64,000 bases of DNA from Spizellomyces sp. 'palustris' (GCA_006535965.1 QEAR01000024.1:1-64000), one strand, 5' to 3'; counted from the stretch's first letter, positions 30,657 through 45,234 are shown. A program made the numbers and translations. Notes: generated from the sequence alone by a model not told the origin.

Positions 30657-33600
30657 TCAGGCCCGTGCTAGTTCGGTAATCTCTTGTAGTTTATCCTTCA
30701 GTTGATTATGCTGCGGATGATCTTCGAATGTACTCTAATTGGAGGTTTCAGCACCAATATTGCATGCAAACATGTTAAACTATATCAGCGCTCACCTTTG
30801 TTCGCCCAATCAATGTCCTTAAAACCATTCTCGCCTGATAGGCCCAATCCTTGCAGACCATTTCTTCCTGCCGCGACTCCTCGCCGCCCTTCTCAGGGTC
30901 ATCCTCTGTAGCTCCCATTCGAACAGCCTCCATGCGCGGTCCATCGGTGACGTATGCATCCACCAACTCTAGTGCCTTTGTGACCGTCATCTTGAAGACA
31001 TTCTCATCATCGGCCATTTGTGGGTGATGTAATAGACATCGATAAGCCTTCAACCGGTAATCAAGAGCACGACGGTATAATCCTCGGGAAGCCGCAAATT
31101 TGGCCACACAGCTAAAAACTGCTGGGTTCGTGGCAACTTTCGATGTTATAGAATTCAACAGCCGATTAAGTTTGCTTGACAGTCGGGAAGCCGGTTGACC
31201 ATTGGCGTCCGGGATATCATTCACCACTGCATTCACCAAAATGTCCAAGACTTCTACGTCAGCTACGCTCTCTTTTTCACCTGCCTTATCCCACCGCGTA
31301 TCCAGCACTCGCTCCATGGCGTGAATAGCTTCCTGGAATTCGCCAAGATCGACCGAGGTGTACAAATAGTTTTCCCAAATCTTCGAACTGTCAAAATGCT
31401 GCTTGATAGCTTCGCGAAGAGCGCGCCAAGCCTCCCGCTTCTTCTTTTGTCGAACGTAGACAGATGCCAAGTTTGTCCATGCTTCGCCGTTTTCGTGATC
31501 AAGAGATGTCACACGGCTGAACGCTCTAACCGCTTGCTCCCAATCCTCCGCTCGCATAGCAGCACAACCCATCACAAACCACGAGTTTTCAAATAATGAG
31601 TTGATTGCGAGTGCACGGTGGTAGCATTCGATGGACTTGACCCATTCACTCCGCTTGAAGTAATAGGCTCCAAGTGACCGCATGGCACGGGCATATCGTC
31701 CATCTGATAGTTTCCAAGCCATTTCATAGTACGACGGATCTTGCTTCAAATCGCCCAGTATACAATGGAGCTTGGGGGATCTTGGTGTTACCTTTAGCCG
31801 TTCCTGAACAAGAGCCTCGGCCTTCTTGTCCTGCTCCAACATTTGATAGCAGGATATAACATCTTCCCATAGCTCCAAACGTTCAAAGATCTCCAAAGCT
31901 GTACGGGTGACACCAAGGGAAACGAAGCGCTCGGCAAGCTCCCTCTGGAAACACAGAAGAAGGCTTCATTAGCATCCTGTCGTGCGCCGTCAATATCTTA
32001 GGTCGCCAGCCAGGAACATGTGCACCAAATTGGGAAGCAAAGGCGAAAGCCTTGATGTACAATGAAGTCAACATCATTGTGGCCCCTTGTCACACAGTGA
32101 ACAAGAAGTTCAGCATAGCGTCTACAAATGCGAAAGAGAACACCCGTGCCACCCAGATCACAACATCGAATGAATGCAGCGCATCATCCAATACGCTCGG
32201 ATCTCATGGATAGTGCACCGACTCTTCTGCTGAGGACTGTTGCTTACCTCCATTTCCCACTTCGGGGGAAGCATTATTGAAAATATGTGCAGCATACGAT
32301 CAGATACGGACGACTCTTCCAGAGGGAACTGGTCGACAAGTGCCTATATGATATGTTAGCAAGCGCATATCCTGAGCCGTGAGCTTTCCGTTCAAACTGC
32401 CGCGTACCTGCAACTGTAATGCCGCTCGTTCCACAGTGCGGGATTTGTTGCTCTCCAGGCGAGACCTCAAAAGTAACCCCATCGTGTGAACCATCCAGTT
32501 GTTGGCGTTTTCCAATACGCGCTAGGACAACACCACACATTCATCAGATAAAAGAGTTTTGCGCTGGAACCACGTGCAGACACTCACCCGGACATACGGC
32601 AACATCTCTTCTGTTGTCAGACCATGGGCAGGATTGGTATTCTTGACATTCAAACTGCCAAAATTGATAAGTTCGAGTCGAACATACTGATCGTAGAGCT
32701 CTCGCTTACCAGAACGCAAGAAGAATACATTGGTCAATCACCTTCAGATTACCCTGCGTAGCGGCACTCTGACCCTCCTGACTCGCATTCTGGGTAAATT
32801 CAATAGTCTCCAGTAATGTATCATCGTTCAACGCCAACGTCTTAGGTTGGCTCTGAGTTCCATGTTCCTTGTCATTGGTTTCTTCCACATCTTGTGCACT
32901 TTCTGCCATTACCACGAGTTGGGAGACATCGAAATCTTGGAACTTGGTACGCTTCCCAAGGGCACCAGTCAGGGTCCACTTGAACCCGCTAGCTGCTTGC
33001 GCAGCCTCAAGGTACGGCTGAAAGTTGATTCGAGTAAGAATCCACGCAGGATTGGTGCATGCAATGAATGTTAAATACCAACCACCGACTTGCTATCCTG
33101 TTCATACCAATGGTGGACCAGCCCAAGTTCAAGATTATACCTAGTACGCAATTCCCTATCCCAACTGAGCATGAGCATGCGGCCAAAGATACCATAAATA
33201 ATAACAGGAAGCATACCGGCTATTGGCATCATTTTCTGATGGAATGGTTGCGGCCACTGCGGAAAGAGAGACGAAGTTACGAACGATCGCATAGAGAGGG
33301 TATAGGAGGAAGGATTAAAAGACCTTGCTCTAAGGATGCGAGGATATCGTCGTACAAAGTCGCCGCTGGGTTTTCCAAGAGCTTCTGCTGAGTGAATAGA
33401 GTACGCGCCCGCCACCAGGACGTACTCTGTGTATAACAATACAACGATGAGAGAGGGCGGTCAGGAGCCTACTATCATTGATGCATACCTTAAGATCCGA
33501 CAGCAGACTAGCGCCATCTACCAGTATTATTTTGGCAAAGACCAAAAACAAGGGTCGTGGAGTCAATGAGTAAACCTCCTCGCCATCCTCAACTAAAGTC

Positions 33601-34154
33601 TCCAAGGCCTTCTTCCTGAGATCTTCAGACTAAAACAACTGTCAGCAACATATATACAGACTTTCAAAGTCGCATGAACGCCTGATACTTACATATTTGT
33701 GTACAGCTTCTGGTAGAATGTCCACTGGTTCCATGTTCAGACTTGGACCAGTCCATCCACTTTGGAGAAAAGCATACAAAAAAGCCACTCCAACACAGAG
33801 TACTTCAAATTGTCGTTCGAATTGTCCTCCCATGTCAGTGTCGGCCAGGTAGGTCCTCAACCGAGAGAGTACAAAGGGGGTTGCATCTAGCAAGATGTTA
33901 GATACCGGACCGCCGCATGCATATCAACCGTATACGTCCGGCCTACCAAAGCTGTCTGTTATACACCGTATATCATCGGAACTAATATCGACGCTGCTTC
34001 CGAACACCTCAACAGCGGCCTGGGACTGTAAAGCCTTATGATAATGGCCATGAATGATGATATCCACGAGGGAACTTTGCGTTGCGTGTGTCGCTTCTGT
34101 CGGTAGCCGGCCGAGTATTAGCGACCATTCGAGGCTTTCCAGTGATCTCGTCAT
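30657..34154 (-). CDS. TPR protein TTC27 / Emw1
   Basis: TPR-repeat protein; yeast Emw1 is essential and affects cell-wall integrity, probably through a chaperone-linked role. The start (34154) was chosen because MTRSLESLEWSLILGRLPTE matches the family N terminus, whereas the open frame upstream does not. Later exons include AGMLPVIIYGIFGRMLMLSW. The largest exon (about 30786-31896 on this strand) has tandem TPRs: YYFKRSEWVKSIECYHRALA, NSWFVMGCAAMRAEDWEQAV, and GEAWTNLASVYVRQKKKREA. The last small exon begins after an acceptor near 30719 and ends EITELARA. At least ten short introns divide the 5' half; their edges there are approximate. Confidence 0.9.
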
Positions 34155-34410
34155 TTGTGCAGTGTGCCAAAATGACAGTTGGGCTAGCACTCCACCGATC
34201 TGGGTTTGGTCATGACTAAGGACGCGCCTCGACAAAAAAAATTCAATTACAAACAAACAAGTGCGGATTTCACGCAGGCTTGAATAATGAAACACAAGCT
34301 CAAGAAGCGATGTTGAGATGATAAATTACAAGAATAAGACGATAGTAGCAAGTAGAATGGAGAACAGAAAGATGTACAGGATTATTCTGGGTGCTTGATA
34401 ATTCAGAGCC

Positions 34411-35194
34411 CTATTGTTTGCGGAGCTGGCGTAATTGCTTCTTTTTCATCCGCTTCAGCTTCGCTGCCGATACCTACTCAGACGAAAAGAACGTATTTAG
34501 GTATTGGGCAATCTCTTTGTGCCATCTCAGAGTGTTCACACGTACTTGCTGAACTACTTCTGCGCGCCGTTCATTTTCCTCTTTTCGCTTCTGTCGCTCC
34601 TTTTCCTCTTCCCTCTTTCTCTAAAAAAAAGGACGAGCAAGATGATAGGCTGTTAGTGACATAGGAATCTAAGAATCTTTACATGACAAGAACGTACTTG
34701 TTTTGCGGCATTCTTTTGGTCTTTCAGCTCCTTTTCGATTGTCTTTACGATCTCGCGTTTCTTTCTATCTTCCTGTTGCTTCACCCAGCCTAATATAATG
34801 TGTGAGCGCAAGCTTTGAAGGATTTTAATGCAGGTCGACGCCTGACAGGACAACGCAATACATGCCTGGTCGGAGCATTTTTGGCCTCATGGCAGAATGC
34901 CGCTTTGTTTGCGTCACTTTCCATGCGCGGCCTGAACAATATCATCAGTGTCAGTCAGTAAAACAGGCACTGTAATATCCTACCCGAAACAGGATTCCCT
35001 CGAACAGTCTCTACCGCCGCCTTTGTCTTCTCTGCTCTGGTTGCTAAATCCTTCTGTGTCTCCGCCGCATTTTCGGCAGCTTGCACCTCTGTACTCATAG
35101 CGTTCTGACTCGTGTTAGATTGCTCGTTATGTAAGGACTGTAGAGACGTCAATCCTCCGTTCTCTGGTGAAGTCCTTGCTGCCACAGGTGCCAT
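34411..35194 (-). CDS. CGR1: rRNA-processing protein Cgr1 / CCDC86-like
   Basis: Small nucleolar coiled-coil protein needed for 60S subunit (5.8S/25S) processing. The start (35194) gives MAPVAARTSPENGG and an Ala/Glu/Thr-rich N terminus. The family block NPVSGRAWKVTQTKRHSAMR crosses an intron and is followed by PKMLRPG, then GWVKQQEDRKKREIVKTIEK, a Lys/Glu/Arg-rich coiled coil and the end AAKLKRMKKKQLRQLRKQ. Introns are near 34925-34985, 34795-34857, 34620-34695 and 34490-34548. The order of SG-R-W-K followed by a basic coiled coil fits Cgr1/CCDC86. Its start is 170 bases from the divergent p24 gene. Confidence 0.85.
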
Positions 35195-35363
35195 AAGCTG
35201 TTTGCAGCTTCCAAACTTTTCAATCAGAATGGTGTGTTTGCATTGCATTGGAATGCATGTTGGTTAATAATGATTTGTCCAACGATCTCGACTGTTTCAG
35301 GCGGTTGCACGTCGCCCAGCGTTCACCATCTCCACCGACCTCTTCCTACGTACACACGACGCG

Positions 35364-36214
35364 ATGTACTTATCACAGTGGACAGCTGCATCGCTACTGT
35401 GCATTGCTGTGCTATTCAGCTCCTTGTCCAACGCGCTCAAATTTGACCTCCAAGCGTCACATACGCCTGGTACAAAGCGTTGCGTGATTCAGTACATCGG
35501 AGACAACAAGCTAGTCGTAGGCAATGTCAATGTTGCTGATGGAGAGAACCAACGAGTAGATGTTGAAGTGTACGATAAACCACACGATAACAAGTACTGG
35601 AACAAAAGGGGAGTGTCTGGGGAGCAGAAATTTGCCTTCACAACACACGACGACGCAGCGGTATATTTCTGCTTTACGAATACTCTGGAGGCAGGTGGGT
35701 GTGGCAGCATCCTTTCTTTTAAATTAGCGTGACAGACTCACGAAGGCAATTCTAGGGCAACATCCTGGGCCTGACACAAAGCTATTTATAAGCTTTCATG
35801 TGGACACTGGTGCGGAGGCCATGGACCTATCCGAAGAGATCCGACAAAAGAAACTGCTCCCTGTCGAAGTGGAACTTCGAAGGCTGGAAGCGGTGGCGAC
35901 GGAAATCACTGGGCAAATGGAGCATTTGAAAGAAAGGGAAATGGCGATGCGTGATGTCAATGGTATGGCGTCATCCGCTCTCTTATTCCGTGTTAAGCTA
36001 AATCCCACTTTCTCATATAGAATCCACAAACTCGAGGGTGAAGTGGTTCAACATTCTCGCCATGGGTATTGTCATCTCCTCTGGCGTCTGGCAGGTCATG
36101 TACCTGAGGAGGTTCTTCCAAGCAAAGGTACGTGCAACCAAGATCGTGTCAGGTTCTCATCCTCCCTTGGAATAAATTTAACAGTTTTGCATATTATGAT
36201 AGAAACTCATTTGA
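35364..36214 (+). CDS. p24 family cargo receptor (Erv25/TMED10-like)
   Basis: Type I membrane protein of COPII/COPI vesicles that sorts GPI-anchored and other cargo between ER and Golgi. An N-terminal signal peptide (LLCIAVLFSSLSNALKF) precedes the GOLD domain with its two cysteines (KRCVIQYIG and AVYFCFTN). A coiled-coil stalk (VEVELRRLEAVATEITGQME) leads to a single membrane helix (WFNILAMGIVISSGVWQVMY) and a short tail RRFFQAKKLI with both the FF (COPII) and KK (COPI) signals. The tail residues KLI lie on a tiny last exon beginning at 36203. Tail and GOLD sequence favour the delta subfamily. Confidence 0.92.
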
Positions 36215-36374
36215 TACGGAAATGAGGATGACGGTGTATTTTGAGGGATATAAACTTACTAAGAGCAATGCGCCGTGCAACATATGCCCGCCGCCAACCC
36301 TCATATTGTTTTGAGTGTGAAGACTGTTCTAAAGATTTAACACCTTTATTGAGGATTGATAATACGTGGACACG

Positions 36375-37041
36375 CTAGTGATGATGCTTCTGCTGAAATC
36401 GAAGACCACAGTAGCCTGGCATATCCCGGAAAACTATGAGCGGAATGCAATTATTGCGAATCAGTTTTAGTACCCACCGCAAGCTTGAGGTTCATTCTTG
36501 TCCTAAGTAAAAGCACAGTATGGCAATGGTGGCCGATGAGTATGACAGGACGTGGTCTAAAAACAGCACAACTCCTCACATACCAAGTTCAACCACACTT
36601 GTGGGTGTCCCAAAGCGCCGCCACCTGCAATGCGTGCGTATTTCAGCCACGAATTCTCGTGCCCTCCTATTCTAGGGATTTCATTACCTCCATTACAAGC
36701 AACACGACGGGTCTCCACAAACGTAACGGGCACTTTGTCAATCAGCTCTTGCGCGGATAGCGGGTTTGGCTAAATGCATATCCAAGCCTTAACCTCTAAC
36801 TCCTTACAGCCTACCGAAATATCTCTCTTTAACAAACCTGAAGGGAAAAATCGGTTTGTTCGAATCGCGGTCCGGTCATAGCGACACTCTTCTTTTGCTG
36901 GTGAGCACTCCAGACATCGGCCCGGTTGGCCGCTTGGGGAACCACCTGTTTTTGGGTGGCGAGGAGACGTCGTGAGCAAGTTGCAGAGACGGACGAAGCT
37001 GTCGCAGCGCGACGTGCGTGCGCAAGTGTCCGTGCGAACAT
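36375..37041 (-). CDS. NDUFS6: NADH:ubiquinone oxidoreductase 13 kDa zinc subunit (NDUFS6)
   Basis: Accessory complex I subunit that binds one zinc ion and is needed for late assembly. The start (37041) gives an Arg/Ala-rich presequence MFARTLAHARRAATASS. Exons encode FSLQ, then PNPLSAQELIDKVPVTFVE and RRVACNG, then GGALGHPQVWLNL, a 25-base microexon (36478-36502) for DKNEPQAC, and a last exon GYCGLRFQQKHHH. The four zinc ligands are visible: Cys in VACNG, His in GHPQ, and the two cysteines of ACGYC, the first of which is supplied by the microexon. All splice phases agree. It is divergent from RPC4 across 196 bases. Confidence 0.92.
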
Positions 37042-37236
37042 TTTCGGATGGTGTTTTTGTCGTCGTTCAAAGGCAGGTAAACTTGTTTGCAGAAGCGATT
37101 TGGCTGGTGGGGACTGTGAATGGAGAATCCAATGGTTCCAATGCAGAACCATTGCTGTGCCATCGCCTGCTGCCAGCGTAACGAACCAGCTGAAGATCAC
37201 GTTGAGCGGATCTACCAACGACTTTCACATTTTACA

Positions 37237-38813
37237 ATGACTGGACGGCGAAGACCTGTAACTCGCTCTTCCAATAACTCTTCATCCACAGCGAACAATG
37301 GCGCCCCTGAAAATTCTGATATAACCTCTACATCTGAGGCTGATTCACAGCGGCAGCCTGGGACGTTGGACACTGTAATTCCCATTTCAACAACAGGACG
37401 ACTGGGATCTTTGCGAGCTCCACGCGAGCTATCTGTTCCTATTGCTGGAGGGTCGAATCCTACGCCAAGGGTATTTTCAGATTGCCGGCGGCGTCTTATA
37501 GCTGGCGGCTAACATTATGCCATTCCCTGCAGCCAAAGTTCGCACCAACTGTTCCAGCCAGAAGGAAGAAGGCAGATCCGTACGTCAGCCCATCAATGCT
37601 TCTATCGCAAGATAAACCTCCATTCACCTTACTAATAGACACATCCCATTAGTACTCCAGAGCAACCTCAAAGAGATGAGAAATCTCACCGCCAAACTGG
37701 GGGCGACGCTCGGAAACCAAGAGGTCAGGCATAGCATTACTGAGACCAATAATGGTTTCGCACTCATCATATTTATTAATATACATAGGACAATCACGGC
37801 GACAAGAGCTAACCTTGACCGCGTCGGGTCCATTTGCCTTTGGTCCTGCTCAGCGAGGTAAACTCGGTTGCTGCGGGCTAATCCTTGGTATCCTGTCAAG
37901 TATTCATGATATTTGTATCCAGGGGTAATTGCAACTCCCGGTCGAGCCTCCGCAGCTGAAGCAAATCTCAACAAGGCGGAGTACGCTCATCAACGGAGTG
38001 AGCGCAAGGATGACGCGGAAGCGAGAGAGGAGGACGGATCATTTGATCCGGATGATGTGTGGGCCCCGGTTACGATGGGTGGGCCGAAACATGTAAAGAT
38101 GGAGAGACTGAAGCGGGAACGACAGCGAGCACGGGATGCAAGACGACGGCAATCTGTGTCGGTGAAGATCGAGGAGGGCATGGACAACCAAATGATACCG
38201 CCAACAGCACCGGTTGAGGTTGATGCGAGCGCTGATCTAGATGTGGATGTGATGGATGTTGAACAAAAACCCAAAATGGGACCTCCTGCGGAATTCGTTC
38301 AACCGGAGGTATCTATTCCTTTTCGCTTCATTTTGGTCGCTTTGCTTATCGGTACTATTAGGAAAATCAAATGCTATTCTTTCAATTCCCCTCAATTCTC
38401 CCCAAATTCGATACTTTGGACGTGGAAGTGGTCGAAGCACAAGTCTCCACAGACTCACGGCCTGTGCACATAAAGGCGGAATCAAAGATAAAGACCGATC
38501 CAGATGCGGCGCAAAAGTCAGTTGGTCCCGATGGTAGAGTGGGCAAACTGGTACTATATCGATCGGGCAAGATGAAGCTAAAGATGGGCAATATCATGTT
38601 TGACGTGAGTATCGCCTCGCAATCTATTTTTGAGTTCTGGAGCTCATTGGACTTGCATGTGCACAGGTAACGCCAGGCCCTGAGACGAGCTTCTTGCAAA
38701 ACGTGGTCGCGGTTGACGGGGAGAAGCCGGCTTGCTACAACCTTGGCGACGTATCAAAAAGATTTGTTTGCTCGCCGGATATTGAGTCTCTGCTGCTGAA
38801 CGGGATACCATAG
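37237..38813 (+). CDS. RNA polymerase III subunit RPC4 (Rpc53/POLR3D)
   Basis: Pol III subunit that with RPC5 (Rpc37) acts in initiation, termination and recycling. The N terminus (MTGRRRPVTRSSNNSSST) is disordered and Ser/Thr-rich. A middle exon (about 37920-38310) has GVIATPGRASAAEANLNK and a charged, Lys/Arg-rich coiled segment followed by acidic sequence. The conserved C-terminal domain is split: DGRVGKLVLYRSGKMKLKMG, then after an intron PGPETSFLQNVVAVDGEKP, and finally a KRFVCSPDIESLL end, the classic RPC4 signature. Introns lie near 37480-37535, 37570-37640, 37700-37915, 38310-38365 and 38605-38665. Confidence 0.9.
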
Positions 38814-39030
38814 CTGCTAGTTGTGTCGAAGTCATGGGATTTAACGTTATATGCGGTGCACTGTGAATAGAGCATTAGAATTGCATTTCTTATTCATCTG
38901 ACGGAGCAGTGTGCTTCTGAGTCGGCATAACCTTTCAATGGCCTATGAGATGTCAAGCGATATTATCCAGTGTGCCAATATACTCTATCGAAAATACAAA
39001 GAAACTTCTCGTCTACATGGGTAATCGACC

Positions 39031-41452
39031 TCACACAGCCCCCAAACTCATTAGACTCAAATGAGTTTCCACAACCTGTCAACAAAAAATGTCCTTAGCA
39101 TGGCAATACAGTAGCAGCAATACGCACTTGGACGCCTACCTCCAAAGCCTGCTTCAGTTCCAAGTACCTCCTTGCGCTTGTCAACCAGTCCTTTGCCAGC
39201 ACTCGCGGCCATCCCTTCAGCTGGTTCAGCTCCCGAGCAGCAGTATCCACATCACCCTCCCTCAAAAAGAATTCGGTTCGTGCCAAAACCGATTCGACGT
39301 CATCCCCAGGAACAAGGCCCTTCTTTTTGAAGGTCACATAACTCAGAGCATATGAGATTGCGTATGAAACTGGTCCGCCGTGAGGTGGAATGAACTGAGC
39401 TTTCCGAACAGAGTCTCTGACCCTTTCAAAACTATGCTCCAAGTCAAAAACGGTGGGGACTCCTTCTCGAATTACTTCCGCCGGGATGGCCTGGACGACG
39501 GTTTCCACAACAGGGAAGCCGTCTCCGAGTTGCTTCAGTACAGCCACTTCCTTTGCAAGCGATGCCTGATAGGGCTGCTCAAGGACGTCATTTACAGCCT
39601 TAAGTGCTGACCATAATCGGTGCAGTTTGTGGCTCCGGTCCAGCGACTCGCCTGCGTCGATACTGATCCGCTCAAGGTATTTTAACTTCAATGCCAAATG
39701 ATCCAATCGAGCCAAACGTCCGCCCCGTTCTTCATCAACTCTGCTCTTCACTTCCTTAGCCCAATGCTTTTCCAGTTCCTCCGCTTGCTTCCTCAAATTT
39801 TCGTCCAGGGCCGCCTGGAACTCCTTAGCCTGTTTAGAAAGCTTCTCAGCAAGCTCAGCATTGTGCTCCGATATCAATCGCTCGCGATCCTCCTTGAGAA
39901 CTTTGCTAAACCTGTCCTCGTACTCTCTGCTTTGATCTCCCAAAGCCTTCTGAGCAGCCTCAACATGATTCTTCAAAGTTTTCCCGAATTTGGCAGCCTG
40001 CTCCTGAAGTGCTGTTTGGATCAAATTTGCCTCTTCCGTCTCCAGAGCATTGAGGTAGTTCGTGAGAGCAACAAGCTCACTGCGAGCCTTCTCAAGCTTT
40101 ACTCTTCCCTCCTCACTGGTGGACCCAATGAGGGCACCAAGTGTGACTGCCAAACTAGTGATTGAGTGGGCCAGGCTTCGCGCAATCGGACGATCAGGTG
40201 CAGTTTGGAACGCCGACTCAATATTTTTGAAAGAAACTTCCAATGCATCACCAGCTACCGACTTTCCAACAGGCTCGCTGGTCGCGGGCTTCTCAGTCGC
40301 AGGTACAATAGCGGGTCCTTCTCCGGTAATAACCACTACCCCCGCCTTAGCAGGAGCATCGTCCTCGATAACAACAGCAGTACGTACAACGGGTTCAACG
40401 ACAACCTGCCTTGGCTCTTCCTTCACTACGACATCAATAACGAGCGCTACTGGTTTCTGTTCACTCTTCGGCTTAGGAGGAAGTTTGACCTCGGGATCGG
40501 AAGGGACAGTTTCTGGCGACTTCAATCTCACCGCCGATTTAGCTGGTGAAGAGGGGGTTGCAATGGCGGAAGGTGGCGGCGACAGTGGCTTTGTGTCCAC
40601 AACGACGGGCCTTGGAGGCTAGGAAATGGTATCAACTCTGTGCGCGGACAAGGAACCGGACAGCAAGTAGACGCAATTAATACCTTTGGTTTCGGTGGCT
40701 CTCCTGTGATCATGCTTCTCACGTTGTCGTAGGTGTCCTCCACACTATTCACCGTGTCATAGTAAGTTTGTTCCACACTGGCCGCAAAGCCGCGTACTGA
40801 AGCTTCCGCCTGTTTGACCTTGCCATGGGCAATTTCATAAGTCGCCACGGCGTCATTTTTGATGCTATTAACAAAAGCCGTTACGTTCTCGATCTTCTTT
40901 TGAGCGGCATCCTGGGTTTCATGAACTTTTTCTACAGCAGTTTGATAACCTTTGGTTGCCCCGTCCTTGAGTTCAGAGATAGTTTCCACAGTCTTCTCGT
41001 ATTTCTCCGTTACAGTACCACGAACGTTTTCTGCCGTTTTCTTCACCTCCTCTACGCTTGTTCCTTTAACAGTTTCGGCGCCAGAGGCGACGGTTTGCAG
41101 AGCTGCTTCACCTCCCAGAACATTGTCTACCCAAACCTTCCGGAAGGCTGGGTCGTGAAGTGCATAGTATGCTGCACCCGTATATCCCGCACCTGCAACC
41201 AGCAAGAAAGCAAGTGTGTATTTAACAACGGGGGTTGAGGACGATGTGGATGAGGAAGTGCCGGAGGCGTAGGTGCGTATGGGAAGGGCCTGGTTACCAG
41301 TATGCTGAGTGAATAGGCGTCCTTTCCATCTGTTTGTGCGACGACTTGCTTACCGGACAGGGAAGGCACGAACGATTTGTTACCCGATTCAGACTGTTCT
41401 GTGTTGATGAAAATCGCTGCTTGCCAGCCGCAGCACAGCGTGCTTTCCACAT
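39031..41452 (-). CDS. MIC60: MICOS subunit MIC60 (mitofilin)
   Basis: Inner-membrane protein that forms crista junctions. The first exon (from 41452) encodes MWKARCAAAGKQRFSSTQNS, a basic presequence. The second gives ALPIRTYASGTSSSTSSS, then a single membrane helix KYTLAFLLVAGAGYTGAAYY with the GxxxG-like glycines typical of MIC60. A long helical segment follows (40500-41100), then the Pro-rich linker and the coiled coil and mitofilin domain (39095-40600): RLARLDHLALKLKYLERIS, KLHRLWSALKAVNDVLEQP, PHGGPVSYAISYALSYVTFK, DDVESVLARTEFFLREGDVD. A last small exon ends THLSLMSLGAV. Four introns, all short. Confidence 0.95.
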
Positions 41453-41770
41453 GATGCTAGGTCCTAAATGATGGCAGAGAACAGGACGGATTAGCACTCA
41501 CCGCAATACTACGCCTCAACAATACAAGTAGCGAAACATTGTACGAACCAGCGATTCCCGTGTTGCCGTCCTACTGGGCAAGATGAGCTCTCCGACAGTC
41601 CTTGACAACTGCAACTTTTCCTGGATGCGTCACATCACGCCGGTTCGAATGGTTATCTAAACTGGGTGGGATGGTGGTGCACAGCCACCTGACCAACTCA
41701 GCGGCATCGCTATGGCTCACAAATATCACCCAACGGCGATCTACAGCGCTTAACCTCAACAACCACCGAA

Positions 41771-43505
<1,735 letters not shown>

Positions 43506-43907
43506 CGGATTGAACGTGTCCACAAATTAATACGCCCTATTCGTGGGGCGATTTGTTTAATATATAGAATATTGTGTACCTTTAATGAATCGACACGTCG
43601 TACCTTAAGGAATCTTGCTATTGCAACACATCGCCCCATCACTCCCAAACTTGTGAATATTGTGCTACCGAATGGCATTCTGCTTTGCGCGTCTCCATAT
43701 CCTGTGAGCTGGTGTCAGTTTCCGTTCCCCTCAAAGGAAGTACTTACTCTACTAGAACAAGATACCAGGCAAGATAATTGAGCGAAATGATTCGAACGAG
43801 TCACGCAACCCATGGGGACATGGCAACTAGATATGGAGCATATATTTACAAGAACAGCAGCAATCGGTATATGGAATATGATTCAAGCCAGCTCGCTACC
43901 CAAGTAG

Positions 43908-44364
43908 CTAACATGACATTTTCATGGTGGTCTCTGCGTCTACCTTTGTCTCTTGGAAGTAGAGCAAAGCGACACCGTCTGGCTTCGAAGCGTCCCGCGC
44001 GTACACCAGCGTCGTGTTAGTCACAAGAACACCATTCCAAGCTTCACCACCCCAGCGTTCCTTGAGAAAGATTTGACAATGGTCCTCAGTCTGCCAGATG
44101 ACCTCATACTGCAACTCGGTGCAACTGTTGGTACCGTCCTGCGGACAATTTTCGCGCATCCACTGTCTTTTCCATCCAGCCAGCAGTGTCCACCGCATCA
44201 CCCCAAAAATAAACCATTTTGAAATTGGGGGCGAGACGCTTGGCAGCTTCGTGGATTACTTCATCAGAATGGATGCCCTTGGAGATGCCTAGATAACGGT
44301 CACGGAGCTTGAGCTGATCCTTGCGCGCGGCGGCAACGATGTCAAAAGGCTTGGAGGATGTCAT
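43908..44364 (-). CDS. Small protein, possibly NTF2/SnoaL-like fold
   Basis: I do not recognise the family with confidence. The start (44364) gives MTSSKPFDIVAAARKDQLKL and the first exon runs through RDRYLGISKGIHSDEVIHEA to FWGDA. A 55-base intron (donor GTGGAC, acceptor CCGCAG) in phase 0 links it to DGTNSCTELQYEVIWQTEDH, which runs through KERWGGEAWNGVLVTNTTLV to a stop at 43908. Without that intron the frames do not connect. About 130 residues, a mix of helix then strands with Trp and Tyr-rich edges, which recalls NTF2/SnoaL-like proteins; this is weak. Confidence 0.55.
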
Positions 44365-45024
44365 AGTCAACTGTTTGTGAGGTTTTAGAGTATTGAAGAT
44401 GCCTGCTAATATGAAAGAATGGGGAGTGGGCAACCTTTCGCTCGTTAAATAGCTGATGTGAAGAAGATGACAGCTCGTTGCGGATGGCCGAGTATGGCCG
44501 CATCCGCGTCTCAACGCATGGAGCAATTCCGGAGGGCTCTAAAAGCTAAACTTGCTTTGTCTCCCAACCCGACAGAGACACCGGAAGCGGAGCCCAAAAA
44601 ATTCTCCGTGGCAAATGAAAGTGTGCCGCACGCAACCATCTGATTGGATGCTGGTAGTGATGTGGACATAAAGTCTCCAAGGCCTGCATAAACAACGTTA
44701 GCTGACGTGAAGATGACAGATCGCTTATGCTCCAGAGAGAGATCTCAGAGCGGGAGACACACAACATTGCGAGTAAGATTGTTTGTTCACAACAGTAAGA
44801 GATTTATTCTTCACAGCAAACATATATTCTCTAAACTAAAGACCGTGTACCCCCGACACCAACGCCTTCTCTTCTCTCCGTGCCGTTGCGTCGTGGTCGA
44901 ATCTATGAAAAAAAACCTAAAAAAGAGTGAGGGTCAGTCAAACACGCAAGTATTTGAAACACGAAAACGTATTCCAAATGGAACCGCCTGCGACCACATT
45001 TGTGTTGTCTCCCGTGGCAGTCGC

Positions 45025-45234
45025 GCCCCAGCAAGTCCCCACAGAGTGAAGACCCCGATAGATACCGAAAGACAACTATTGGGACAACCCAAACACAGCA
45101 CACTACAGCGAAACCCATCAACCCATACATTCACGACAAGTGACTAGACTCCGGTGTTACAAGGCCCCAGCAAGTTCCCCCCAAGGGAGGAACCCCGTCA
45201 GATACCCGGCACCACCTATTGACCTAGCCCCAAA
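45025..45234. repeat. Diverged direct repeat, two copies 139 bases apart
   Basis: Copy A (45025-45093) and copy B (45164-45234) both start GCCCCAGCAAGT, then a run of C, CCCCG, AGATACC and CTATTG, ending CCCAAA. By eye they agree at roughly 70 percent of positions. The similarity fades into the flanks. They are not tandem to each other without a spacer, and no open frame explains both copies, so the unit could be a duplicated RNA or regulatory element. Confidence 0.6.
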
